A stretch of DNA of 49,165 nt from Bacteroidales bacterium. Lineage in GTDB: Bacteria; Bacteroidota; Bacteroidia; Bacteroidales; VadinHA17. The position numbers were made by a program, and so were the translations under genes. The notes under the pieces are model-generated. The model ran no database searches. It was not told the DNA's origin and was given only the letters and a program-made list of their open reading frames with translations. Where the stretch lies: NCBI GenBank assembly GCA_017882305.1, contig JADGPU010000011.1, forward strand, positions 1-49,165, given 5' to 3'. This document shows, one piece after another, positions 35,039 to 42,661 of the stretch (position 1 is its first letter; each line of letters opens with the position of its first letter).

Positions 35039-36574
35039 TTACTTTCCTACAGTGCTGTCAGTTTCGCACACAACCCTGAAGCCCACATCGATACAATCGG
35101 AATACCACCATATGCTCTTAGGCATCTGGGGATCGGTAACAAGCCATGCGTTTGTTTTAGTGAAATCACGCGACGCACTTCTGACATCCCTTGCATCACT
35201 TTTAAAGGAACCTCCTCTTATAACATGTTCCAGTCCGGTGGCAGGACCGTGTGGATTAACAGCTTCTGTTGAATCTTCCTTATATGTATCGGGTGAATAG
35301 AAATCAAGACAAAACTCTGCAACGTTCCCTGACATGTTTTTCAAACCGAAGGGATTTTCTTTAACAGACTGAGGTTCTTTAGTCTTTGAACTACTATTTA
35401 CTTTATAAACTACCCTGGATGAAATACTGCCAGTATCGGGACCAAAAATCTTCTTTAGCAAACCGGAAGAGGTAAAATCTTTTGGATTGCCAACAAAAAA
35501 ATATGGTGTTTCAGTTCCTGCCCGGCAGGTATATTCCCATTCAGCCTCAGTTGGTAACCTGTACTTTTTACCTGTGACTTTCGATAGCCACTGGCAATAG
35601 ACATAAGCAGCATGCCACGTCATTGTAATTGCAGGTCTGGAGCCTTTTCCCCAACCCTGGTCAGGAGCTCCCCATGGAGGAGTTGCACCGCTTATAGCAT
35701 CAACGTTCTTTCTGTTTATGACCTGTCCTTCTGTTCTTCCCTGCGAACCGGTTGCCCTGAAGAAGGCCATATATTCATCCCAGGTAACTTCTGTTCTGGC
35801 CATCCAGAATTTTGACAGTGTAACTTTCCGTAAGGGACTTTCGTCTTTTTTACGTAAGGGTTCATTGTCGGGACTGCCCATCTGAAATTTTCCACCCGGT
35901 ATTGCTATCATATCAAAAGATACATTGGTGCCAGGTATTTTTTCATTGAAATTTTCAAATTTTTCAACCTTTGCAGGCTCTGTATATACAGCCTGATTTA
36001 ATGTTACAGTAACACCAAAATTTGTATTGTGAGCGTGAATAGCATTTTTATCAAAATGGCCAACATTTAGATGACAATTAATGCAGCTTAACGGCTCTTT
36101 ACTTGTAGTGTAGAAAAGGTGAGCATTGCCTCCGTCGAGAGATAGTTTTACAGGAAAAAGGTTCTGATGACATTCCAGGCATGATTTCTCATAAACGAAT
36201 CCTTTAGCGTTCTCGAGCATTTTTTTTTCCTGCCAGTTAATCTTTGCACTGTCTTTGAAGAAATATCCATATACATCCTTAAACCCATGTTTTGCTTTTG
36301 CAAAAAGATATCCATGCCCTTCAGGAGGGAGGTGACAATCAACACAATGGACAATGTCGCCTGTTCGATTATTATAATGTGTTGACATCTTCCAGCTCTG
36401 ATCAGCCATTGGGTGAATATGACAGGAGACACAATATTTATCGGAAGAGGTATAGGATAATGCTGCTTTACCCGATTTCAAAAATATAAGGCCTATTATG
36501 AAGCCGGCAAGAATAAACCAGAACTTTGTCGTGCGTTTGATAAAAGTCTGATTCCGATTATTATTTAAATTCAT
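35039..36574 (-). CDS. Tetraheme NapC/NrfH-like cytochrome fused to an SUMF1 domain
   Basis: The 511-residue protein has one N-terminal membrane helix (about 17-34), then four haem motifs CxxCH at C48 (CVSCH), C77 (CVDCH), C132 (CLECH) and C164 (CINCH), with spacing like small NapC/NrfH quinol-oxidising cytochromes. After a linker (about 185-215) an SUMF1/formylglycine-enzyme-like domain covers about 218-505: MIAIPGGKFQMGS, ARTEVTWDEYMAFF, RLPTEAEWEYTCRAGTE, GLKNMSGNVAEFCLDFY and a final RGGSF...GFRVVC. The active-site cysteine pair of true formylglycine-generating enzymes, which follows RGGS, is replaced (GGSFKSDARDVRSASRD), so it is unlikely to mature sulfatases. It leads the run of exported sugar oxidoreductase genes. 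Confidence 0.85.
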   Translation of the reverse strand: MNLNNNRNQTFIKRTTKFWFILAGFIIGLIFLKSGKAALSYTSSDKYCVSCHIHPMADQSWKMSTHYNNRTGDIVHCVDCHLPPEGHGYLFAKAKHGFKDVYGYFFKDSAKINWQEKKMLENAKGFVYEKSCLECHQNLFPVKLSLDGGNAHLFYTTSKEPLSCINCHLNVGHFDKNAIHAHNTNFGVTVTLNQAVYTEPAKVEKFENFNEKIPGTNVSFDMIAIPGGKFQMGSPDNEPLRKKDESPLRKVTLSKFWMARTEVTWDEYMAFFRATGSQGRTEGQVINRKNVDAISGATPPWGAPDQGWGKGSRPAITMTWHAAYVYCQWLSKVTGKKYRLPTEAEWEYTCRAGTETPYFFVGNPKDFTSSGLLKKIFGPDTGSISSRVVYKVNSSSKTKEPQSVKENPFGLKNMSGNVAEFCLDFYSPDTYKEDSTEAVNPHGPATGLEHVIRGGSFKSDARDVRSASRDFTKTNAWLVTDPQMPKSIWWYSDCIDVGFRVVCETDSTVGK

Positions 36575-36681
36575 TTCCCCGGGAAAGATTCAATTAAAAC
36601 TTGTTAAAGTTAGTTGTTTGTCTGACTTCCCGGTAAAAAATTGTAAAAAAATTATGGATATCTGGTGCACGGATTTATAAT

Positions 36682-36710
36682 GTAGAGACGCCCAAATTGG
36701 GTGTCTCTAC
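36682..36710. repeat. REP-like palindrome GTAGAGACGCCCAA / TTGGGTGTCTCTAC
   Basis: Two 14-base arms flank a single A, with one G-T mismatch. It lies 9 bases after the msrBA stop (minus strand), where it may stabilise or end the transcript. Its GTAG...CTAC ends match those of the palindromes after miaA. Confidence 0.85.
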
Positions 36711-36719
36711 CGTCAATTT

Positions 36720-37652
36720 TCAGAACCTCTTAGTGTAGATGTGGCAATAAGGTGTTTTGCCGTTTTTGAAATAATAATCCTGGTGATACGCTTCAGCCGG
36801 ATAGAATTCTGAAGCTTTTGTTACAGTGGTAGCTATTTTTAAACCTTTGGCCCTAAGTATATTCAGGTCGCTTTCAGCTATATTTTTCTGATCATCATTA
36901 AGGTAAAATATTTCTGATCTGTACTGATCACCTATATCCGGCCCCTGTCCTCCAACCTGTGTAGGATCGTGAATCTCAAGGAAAAGTCGAAGCAGCTTCT
37001 CATATGAGGTTTTTTGAGGATCATAGACTACTTTAACTGCTTCTGCATGACCGGTATTGCCTGTGCATACCTCCTGATAAGTAGGGTTCTTAACAGTTCC
37101 ACCTGTATATCCGGAAGTAACTGAAATTACACCAGAAGCTTTCTTCAGGAAATAATCAACACCCCAGAAGCATCCACCTGCAAAAATTGCTGTTCCGTAT
37201 CTTCCCGCTTCAAGCTGAGCCGGCACAAATACTAATGACACAGAATTTACGCAATGGCGAACATTTTTAGCGGTTAAATGCTCGCCGGTAAAAACATGTC
37301 CAAGATGAGCTCCACAGTTAGCGCATTCGATTTCAGTTCTGTTACCATCGGAGTCAGGAATCCTGATAACTGCGCCTTTTATTTCATTATCAAAGCTCGG
37401 CCACCCACAGTCTGATTCAAATTTATCTGATGAATAATAGAGTGCAGCTCCGCACTTTTTGCAGACATACGTTCCTTTTTCCTTGTAACTGGTATACTTT
37501 CCGGTAAAAGGAGTTTCAGTACCTTTATCGTTTATAACACGCGATTCAGCTTTTGTGAGATCATAGAATTTTAGATTTTCCTGTGAATAAGATTTTTCAC
37601 TCATACCGGCAAAATAGATTAAGAATATTACTATAGCAAGTTTTGTGTTCAT
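36720..37652 (-). CDS. Exported methionine sulfoxide reductase, MsrB-MsrA fusion
   Basis: The 310-residue protein has a signal peptide (about 1-24, cut near SYSQE), an MsrB domain (about 26-145) and an MsrA domain (about 153-310). MsrB has zinc cysteines C64, C67, C110 and C113, the SDCGWPSF segment (C82) and catalytic C134 in RHCVNS. MsrA has C161 in GGCFWG, then SGYTGG, GHAEAVKVVYDP and YHQDYYFKNG. It reduces both R and S sulfoxides of methionine and, from the signal, does this in the periplasm. B-then-A order is the less common arrangement. Electron donor genes are not adjacent. Confidence 0.9.
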   Translation of the reverse strand: MNTKLAIVIFLIYFAGMSEKSYSQENLKFYDLTKAESRVINDKGTETPFTGKYTSYKEKGTYVCKKCGAALYYSSDKFESDCGWPSFDNEIKGAVIRIPDSDGNRTEIECANCGAHLGHVFTGEHLTAKNVRHCVNSVSLVFVPAQLEAGRYGTAIFAGGCFWGVDYFLKKASGVISVTSGYTGGTVKNPTYQEVCTGNTGHAEAVKVVYDPQKTSYEKLLRLFLEIHDPTQVGGQGPDIGDQYRSEIFYLNDDQKNIAESDLNILRAKGLKIATTVTKASEFYPAEAYHQDYYFKNGKTPYCHIYTKRF

Positions 37653-37763
37653 GGATCATTTTCATGCGCTTATGTAAGTAAACAAATCGCAAATCAAAAT
37701 GTTGACAAATAAATCACTTTGCTGATTTAGTTGTTCTCTTTAATATTAATTTTGGCATAAATA

Positions 37764-37792
37764 TTGTTTTTAGAATGAAAAGTATAATTTTG
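37764..37792 (+). promoter_or_regulatory. Promoter candidate for the small lipoprotein
   Basis: TTG (37764-37766), 18 bp, then TAATTTTG (37785-37792), a full -7 match. The start codon of the 45-residue lipoprotein is 23 bases downstream. Confidence 0.5.
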
Positions 37793-37815
37793 TACATTAA
37801 TATTAATGAATCGAT

Positions 37816-37953
37816 ATGAAAAAGATTGCTGTTATACTTCTTGTTACTTTTGTTACTGCGATTGTTGTCAGTTCATGCAATAAGAAGGAATGCCCTGCTT
37901 ATTCCAAGGGTCATGCCAAAGCTAATACTGAGCAGACAGGCAAGAATGTCTGA
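37816..37953 (+). CDS. Small lipoprotein of 45 residues
   Basis: ATG at 37816 opens a 45-codon frame ending in TGA. The product starts MKKIAVILLVTFVTAIVV and has a lipobox VVSSC (C21), then a short polar tail NKKECPAYSKGHAKANTEQ. The second cysteine (C26) and the tyrosine-serine-lysine patch recall small conserved Bacteroidota lipoproteins of unknown role. A fitting promoter lies upstream, and the gene at 38003 follows 49 bases later. It is below the usual length cut-off and easy to miss, but the signal, lipobox and promoter agree. Confidence 0.7.
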   Translation: MKKIAVILLVTFVTAIVVSSCNKKECPAYSKGHAKANTEQTGKNV

Positions 37954-38002
37954 ATTCTGCTTTGTTCTTTTGATTCATCCAACTTTATAAGTTAGCAAAA
38001 CA

Positions 38003-38797
38003 ATGAAAAAGCTGCTTATATTAGCGGTAATAATTTCATTTGGTGCAATATCATTGTATGCACAGGGTGAATTAAATCAGCAGCAGAAGGTTTTTTTCCG
38101 TAACGAAAAATCGTTTGCTATTCTTCTCAATACTGATGGAGTAGGGGTCAGCTACCGGGGGGCCAAAAGGATTGATTATCGCAATAAGAATCTATTTGAA
38201 ATCGATGCCGGTAATCTTAAGCTTAATAAAGAATATAAACAGGCCAGCATATACACGCAGGGTTCCTTTATATTTGGCAAGCTCAATTCAACTTTTTTCC
38301 TGAGATCGGGTTTTGGCCGTCAGCATGAACTTTTCAAAAAAACCGATCTGGGTGGAATAGCTGTCAGGTATTTCTATTCGGCAGGACCGGTATTTGCAAT
38401 ATACAAGCCCATCTATTACAGAGTATTACATCTTCTTTCAGCTAATGAATATGAACTTAAGGAGGAAAAATTTGATGCTTCAATCGCTTCACCTCTGGAT
38501 ATTTACAGCAAAGCTTCCTTTGCAAAAGGACTCAACGAAACAAAAGTAATGCCTGGGCTATATGCCAAAGGAGGATTCAATTTTGAATATAGTAAAGAGG
38601 ATAAGATAATTCATGCAATAGAATTTGGAGCCCAGCTCAATGCTTTTCCTAAGAAGATTCCGATAATGGCAGGTTCCAATAACAAATCCCTGTTTTTTTC
38701 ACTATTTGTCAGTTACAGGTTCGGTATAATATTAGATCCTCTTGATCCTGAATCAAATAAGCTTTCAAATATCTTCAGGAGAAAAAAGAATAATTGA
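38003..38797 (+). CDS. Conserved exported protein, probable outer-membrane beta-barrel
   Basis: The 264 residues begin with a signal peptide (about 1-20, SLYAQ). The mature part has alternating strands (QKVFFRNEKSFAILLNTDGVGVSYR, ASIYTQGSFIFGKLNSTFFLRSGFGRQHELF in pieces, GLYAKGGFNFEYS, FFSLFVSYRFGIIL) that suggest an eight-stranded or similar barrel, then a short basic tail RRKKNN. I know similar uncharacterised proteins in Bacteroidota but no function. It lies between the small lipoprotein and gap and may be transcribed with the former. Confidence 0.6.
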   Translation: MKKLLILAVIISFGAISLYAQGELNQQQKVFFRNEKSFAILLNTDGVGVSYRGAKRIDYRNKNLFEIDAGNLKLNKEYKQASIYTQGSFIFGKLNSTFFLRSGFGRQHELFKKTDLGGIAVRYFYSAGPVFAIYKPIYYRVLHLLSANEYELKEEKFDASIASPLDIYSKASFAKGLNETKVMPGLYAKGGFNFEYSKEDKIIHAIEFGAQLNAFPKKIPIMAGSNNKSLFFSLFVSYRFGIILDPLDPESNKLSNIFRRKKNN

Positions 38798-38810
38798 TCT
38801 TTTTTAACTC

Positions 38811-38840
38811 TTGACTTTTCCGGGGAAAATACTATTTTTG
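38811..38840 (+). promoter_or_regulatory. Promoter of gap
   Basis: TTG (38811-38813), 19 bp, then TATTTTTG (38833-38840). Both parts fit the Bacteroidota consensus. The start codon is 34 bases downstream. Confidence 0.65.
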
Positions 38841-38856
38841 TGAGTCAATTTATTAA

Positions 38857-39882
<1,026 letters not shown>

Positions 39883-39948
39883 CAGCTTTACGTACAAAGA
39901 ATGTTGAGGGTGTCTTAAAAGAGGGATCACTCCAATCTAAAGTATACA

Positions 39949-39985
39949 AGAAGGGAGGTTGCATATAACATCCCTTCTAATTTTA
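39949..39985 (+). terminator. Hairpin terminator between convergent gap and the SiaC-like gene
   Basis: AGAAGGGA (39949-39956) pairs with TCCCTTCT (39971-39978); an inner GTT/AAC pair extends the stem across one mismatch. AATTTTA follows, a weak T-tract for gap. Confidence 0.6.
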
Positions 39986-40360
39986 TACTATCATATTAAT
40001 TTCCAGTGGAATACCTGCTGTATTACGGTAATGTTCGCCAAGTTCCAGCATCCCTTCATCGTCTTCTTCATAAAGCCACTTTATCTTAACAAGTTTACCC
40101 GATCGCCCGTAACCTGTTAATCTCTTAAGTATTTCGTAAAGATACTTCGAAGAGCCGCTATTAATATATTCCAGTTGAATATTAACATCCAGCCCGTTAT
40201 TCTTTTCAAAATGAAGGGTAAGCCATTCTTCCAGACGGTGAAAGATAAGCTCGGGATTTTCAGGGATGGATCGTCCGATCAGTTCAAGTTTATTTGTATC
40301 GGGATAATAAGCTATACCCGGACAGTTTTTTAACTCTTCCTGGATTACAAATTTTTCCAT
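39983..40360 (-). CDS. SiaC-family (DUF1987) regulatory phosphoprotein
   Basis: The 125-residue protein has the whole DUF1987 pattern: CPGIAYYPDTNKLELIGRSIPENPE (about 13-37, in pieces), HRLEEWLTLHF, IQLEYINSGSSKYLYEILKRL with the SSK core, and KIKWLYEEDDEGMLELGEHY. SiaC of Pseudomonas is a Ser/Thr-phosphorylated partner that switches a diguanylate cyclase; Bacteroidota homologues occur with SpoIIE-like phosphatases and kinases. None of these partners is adjacent. It follows the ABC permease gene by 11 bases, which may be only transcriptional linkage. Confidence 0.8.
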   Translation of the reverse strand: MEKFVIQEELKNCPGIAYYPDTNKLELIGRSIPENPELIFHRLEEWLTLHFEKNNGLDVNIQLEYINSGSSKYLYEILKRLTGYGRSGKLVKIKWLYEEDDEGMLELGEHYRNTAGIPLEINMIV

Positions 40361-40371
40361 ATTCTGATATT

Positions 40372-41628
40372 TTATTCATACCTTAAAGCCTCAATTGGAT
40401 CAATATTGGCTGCTTTTACTGCCGGTGCATAGCCGGAAACAACACCTACAATGAAACAGACAACTATGCCTGTCATAACCCAAATCCAGGGAATAACAAA
40501 ACTTGATCTCAGCATTGATGATACTGCGTTCCCGATAAGTATACCAAGAATAATTCCAAAAATACCTCCCAGTTGACCAATCATTATAGATTCAAAAAGA
40601 AATTGATATTTAATAGTCTGGGTTTTTGCACCGATAGCCTTCCTGACACCAATTTCGCGAGTCCTTTCAGTAACAGAGACAAGCATAATATTCATTAGTC
40701 CGACAGCTGCCCCGAATAATGTAACTATTCCTATGATAGTAGCAGCCAGTGTTACATATCTGAGGTTCTTAAGAAGCATGTTTACAATATTGTCGCTTTT
40801 TGAAATATTGAAATCCGATTCATCTTTGGGATTAAGATTACGCACAATCCTGAAAATAGCTTCTGCTTCTCCAGTCATAACATCAAGGTTTACAGCATTT
40901 ATAGGCATGATTGTAATATTAAATGACATGTTCGGTCGAGAAAAGTACTGACGGGCAGTTGTAATAGGCATAAAACAAACCCGGTCAGGATTACCGAAAC
41001 CCGAACCCTTGGTCTTCAGAACCCCTGTAACCATCAACTTCATGCCGGCAACTGTAATCTCTTTTCCTAAAGGGTCAACACCTGAGGTAAAAAGATCTTT
41101 AACAATATCAGATCCTATAATCACATTATGCCGGGTCATTTGTATTTCATCCGGGCTGAAATTTCTTCCTGTTTCGATCTCATAGCCTGCAACTGTAAGC
41201 TGGCTCTCATCTACCCCCATAAGACTTATATTTGGATTAGTTTTCTCCGACCCGTATTTAACAGTCGATAAACCTGATGCATTAAAAGATATTGATACAA
41301 AAGCTGCTTCTGTAAACCGGGTTTTAAACTCTTCAGCCTCCCTGAAAGATATCCTTGAGAAATTCTTGGTCCTGCTTCTATCGTTGCCAACCTGAATATT
41401 CATTCCACGGGAAGTAATTGTGAATGAGTTTGCACCCATCATGGTAAACTGATTTGTAAGGGATGATTTTATCGCATCAATTGCGGTAAGAATCCCCACC
41501 AGTGCCATTATCCCGACAGCTATAATACAAATTGTAAGGATAGCCCTCACCCTGTTTGATTTAATTGCACGAAATGAAATCTTCAGGTTTTCCTTGAAAA
41601 TGGCTATTTTTAATATACTTTTCTTCAT
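40372..41628 (-). CDS. MacB/FtsX-type ABC transporter permease
   Basis: The 418-residue protein has an N-terminal membrane helix (about 28-50, AILTICIIAVGIMALVGILTA), a periplasmic MacB core domain (about 55-280) and three C-terminal helices of the FtsX domain (about 290-415), with the usual TERTREIGVRKAIGAKTQTI coupling segment and the end AANIDPIEALRYE. Such permeases export peptides or lipids or transmit force to envelope enzymes, together with a MacB-like ATPase. No ATPase or membrane-fusion gene lies next to it: upstream are 655 non-coding bases, so the partner is elsewhere or the operon has been split. Confidence 0.85.
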   Translation of the reverse strand: MKKSILKIAIFKENLKISFRAIKSNRVRAILTICIIAVGIMALVGILTAIDAIKSSLTNQFTMMGANSFTITSRGMNIQVGNDRSRTKNFSRISFREAEEFKTRFTEAAFVSISFNASGLSTVKYGSEKTNPNISLMGVDESQLTVAGYEIETGRNFSPDEIQMTRHNVIIGSDIVKDLFTSGVDPLGKEITVAGMKLMVTGVLKTKGSGFGNPDRVCFMPITTARQYFSRPNMSFNITIMPINAVNLDVMTGEAEAIFRIVRNLNPKDESDFNISKSDNIVNMLLKNLRYVTLAATIIGIVTLFGAAVGLMNIMLVSVTERTREIGVRKAIGAKTQTIKYQFLFESIMIGQLGGIFGIILGILIGNAVSSMLRSSFVIPWIWVMTGIVVCFIVGVVSGYAPAVKAANIDPIEALRYE

Positions 41629-42190
41629 TTATAATATCTCCAGCTGTTTTTCAAAAATTAAAAACTAAAAGTACGCTTTTTTTCCTTTTCATAGAAAGGC
41701 AAAATTGTAATATTTGATAAATTAGAAATTATGGAACCACACCGTGGTTCAGGCATGTTCAAATAACTGTAGCTATTATCGATGGAATCCCTTCGTGATT
41801 ACCTGAGTTCGCCAAATTCATTGTAATAAAACTGCCCATATTTTCTCTCTCTTTTTTGAATTTTATATTCGGGTAGAAATTCCTCATTCCGCCATATTGC
41901 AATTTGTTACAACCTGAAACTCAATAGAATCAATCTGGTTATTATTGGAGGAGATTTCTCATTCCGATTCGCTTCATATTTCAGATTCATTCGCCTTGTC
42001 TATCAATTTTGTTTTACTAGCGGAAGCGAGGAACCGAGTCCCGCAGGGCGGGACGAGCTCACCGAAGGTAATCCCCCGTCTATCTCAGAAAGCCAAGTTA
42101 TTCCAAGCGACAGTTAGTAATCTTACGAGATATTAATCTTAATAGCCAATACTCATTTTATTTCTATTCTGAATTAAAATAATTACTCTT
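41629..42190. other. Long intergenic region without a gene
   Basis: No convincing gene in these 562 bases. It holds a hairpin GAACCAC (41734-41740) / GTGGTTC (41744-41750), several TTTCTCATTCCG / ATTCCTCATTCCG fragments (about 41880 and 41955) like those beside the repeat at 5.4 kb, and copy 2 of that repeat. A 63-codon frame through the repeat has no family features and is ignored. Confidence 0.6.
42025..42073 (+). repeat. Copy 2 of the GCGAGGAACCGAG ... GAGCTCACCGAAGG repeat
   Basis: AGCGAGGAACCGAG (42025-42038) and CGAGCTCACCGAAGGTAATC (42054-42073) are identical to the copy at 5370-5410. The centre here is TCCCGC AGG GCGGGA, a hairpin that copy 1 lacks. Confidence 0.8.
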
Positions 42191-42225
42191 TTAGTTGCAT
42201 AACTAACTTATTCGTTGTACATTTG
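42191..42225 (+). promoter_or_regulatory. Promoter with operator-like dyad for blaI-M56
   Basis: A perfect dyad TTAGTT-GCAT-AACTAA (42191-42206) contains the -33 TTG (42195-42197); 20 bp downstream is the -7 TACATTTG (42218-42225). The same block with three differences occurs at 44097-44131. A repressor bound to the dyad would block the promoter. BlaI, encoded next, is the obvious candidate. Confidence 0.7.
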
Positions 42226-42283
42226 GTAGTGATGAATAAATCAAAATGTTTATACTAACAAATTTAAAATTAATATATTGGAT

Positions 42284-42661
42284 ATGAGAGAATTAACCAG
42301 AGCTGAAGAGGAAGTTATGCAGGTTCTTTGGAAGATAAAAAAGGGGTTTGTCAAAGAAATACTGGAACACTTTGATGAACCAAAACCTGCATATAATACA
42401 GTCAGTACGATTGTCAGAATCTTACAGGATAAAGGTTTTGTTGCCCACAAAGCCTACGGAAGAACACATGAATACTTCCCGGTTGTTTCTAAAAACGAAT
42501 ATTCCAAAATGCATCTCAGCACTTTTGTAAAAGACTATTTTTCTAACTCTTTTGAGAAGATGGTCAGCTTCTTTGCAAAAGAAAATGGCATTTCTGTTAA
42601 GGAGATGGAAGAGATTATGAAAATGATGGAAAGTGAAGTTAAAAAACAAAAAACAAAATAA
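42284..42661 (+). CDS. BlaI/MecI/CopY-family transcriptional repressor
   Basis: From ATG (MRELTRAEEEVMQVLWKIKKGF) the protein has 125 residues; an upstream TTG is less likely. It has the penicillinase-repressor winged helix: EEEVMQVLWK, VKEILEHFD, PAYNTVSTIVRILQDKGFVAHKAYGRTHEYFPVV. The C-terminal part (about 75-125) is helical for dimer formation. In BlaI the repressor is cut when a BlaR1 peptidase senses its signal. The gene shares a TAATG junction (1-base overlap) with the M56 peptidase gene, so the two work as a pair. There is no beta-lactamase gene nearby, so the signal is not necessarily an antibiotic. Confidence 0.9.
   Translation: MRELTRAEEEVMQVLWKIKKGFVKEILEHFDEPKPAYNTVSTIVRILQDKGFVAHKAYGRTHEYFPVVSKNEYSKMHLSTFVKDYFSNSFEKMVSFFAKENGISVKEMEEIMKMMESEVKKQKTK

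Noticed and set aside
35039..36574. SUMF1 domain as a sulfatase-activating enzyme
   Set aside because: The active cysteine pair is absent and the window has no sulfatase gene.
41945..42136. A 63-codon plus-strand frame in the long gap before blaI
   Set aside because: It runs through the repeat element, has no recognisable protein features, and no promoter or start context.
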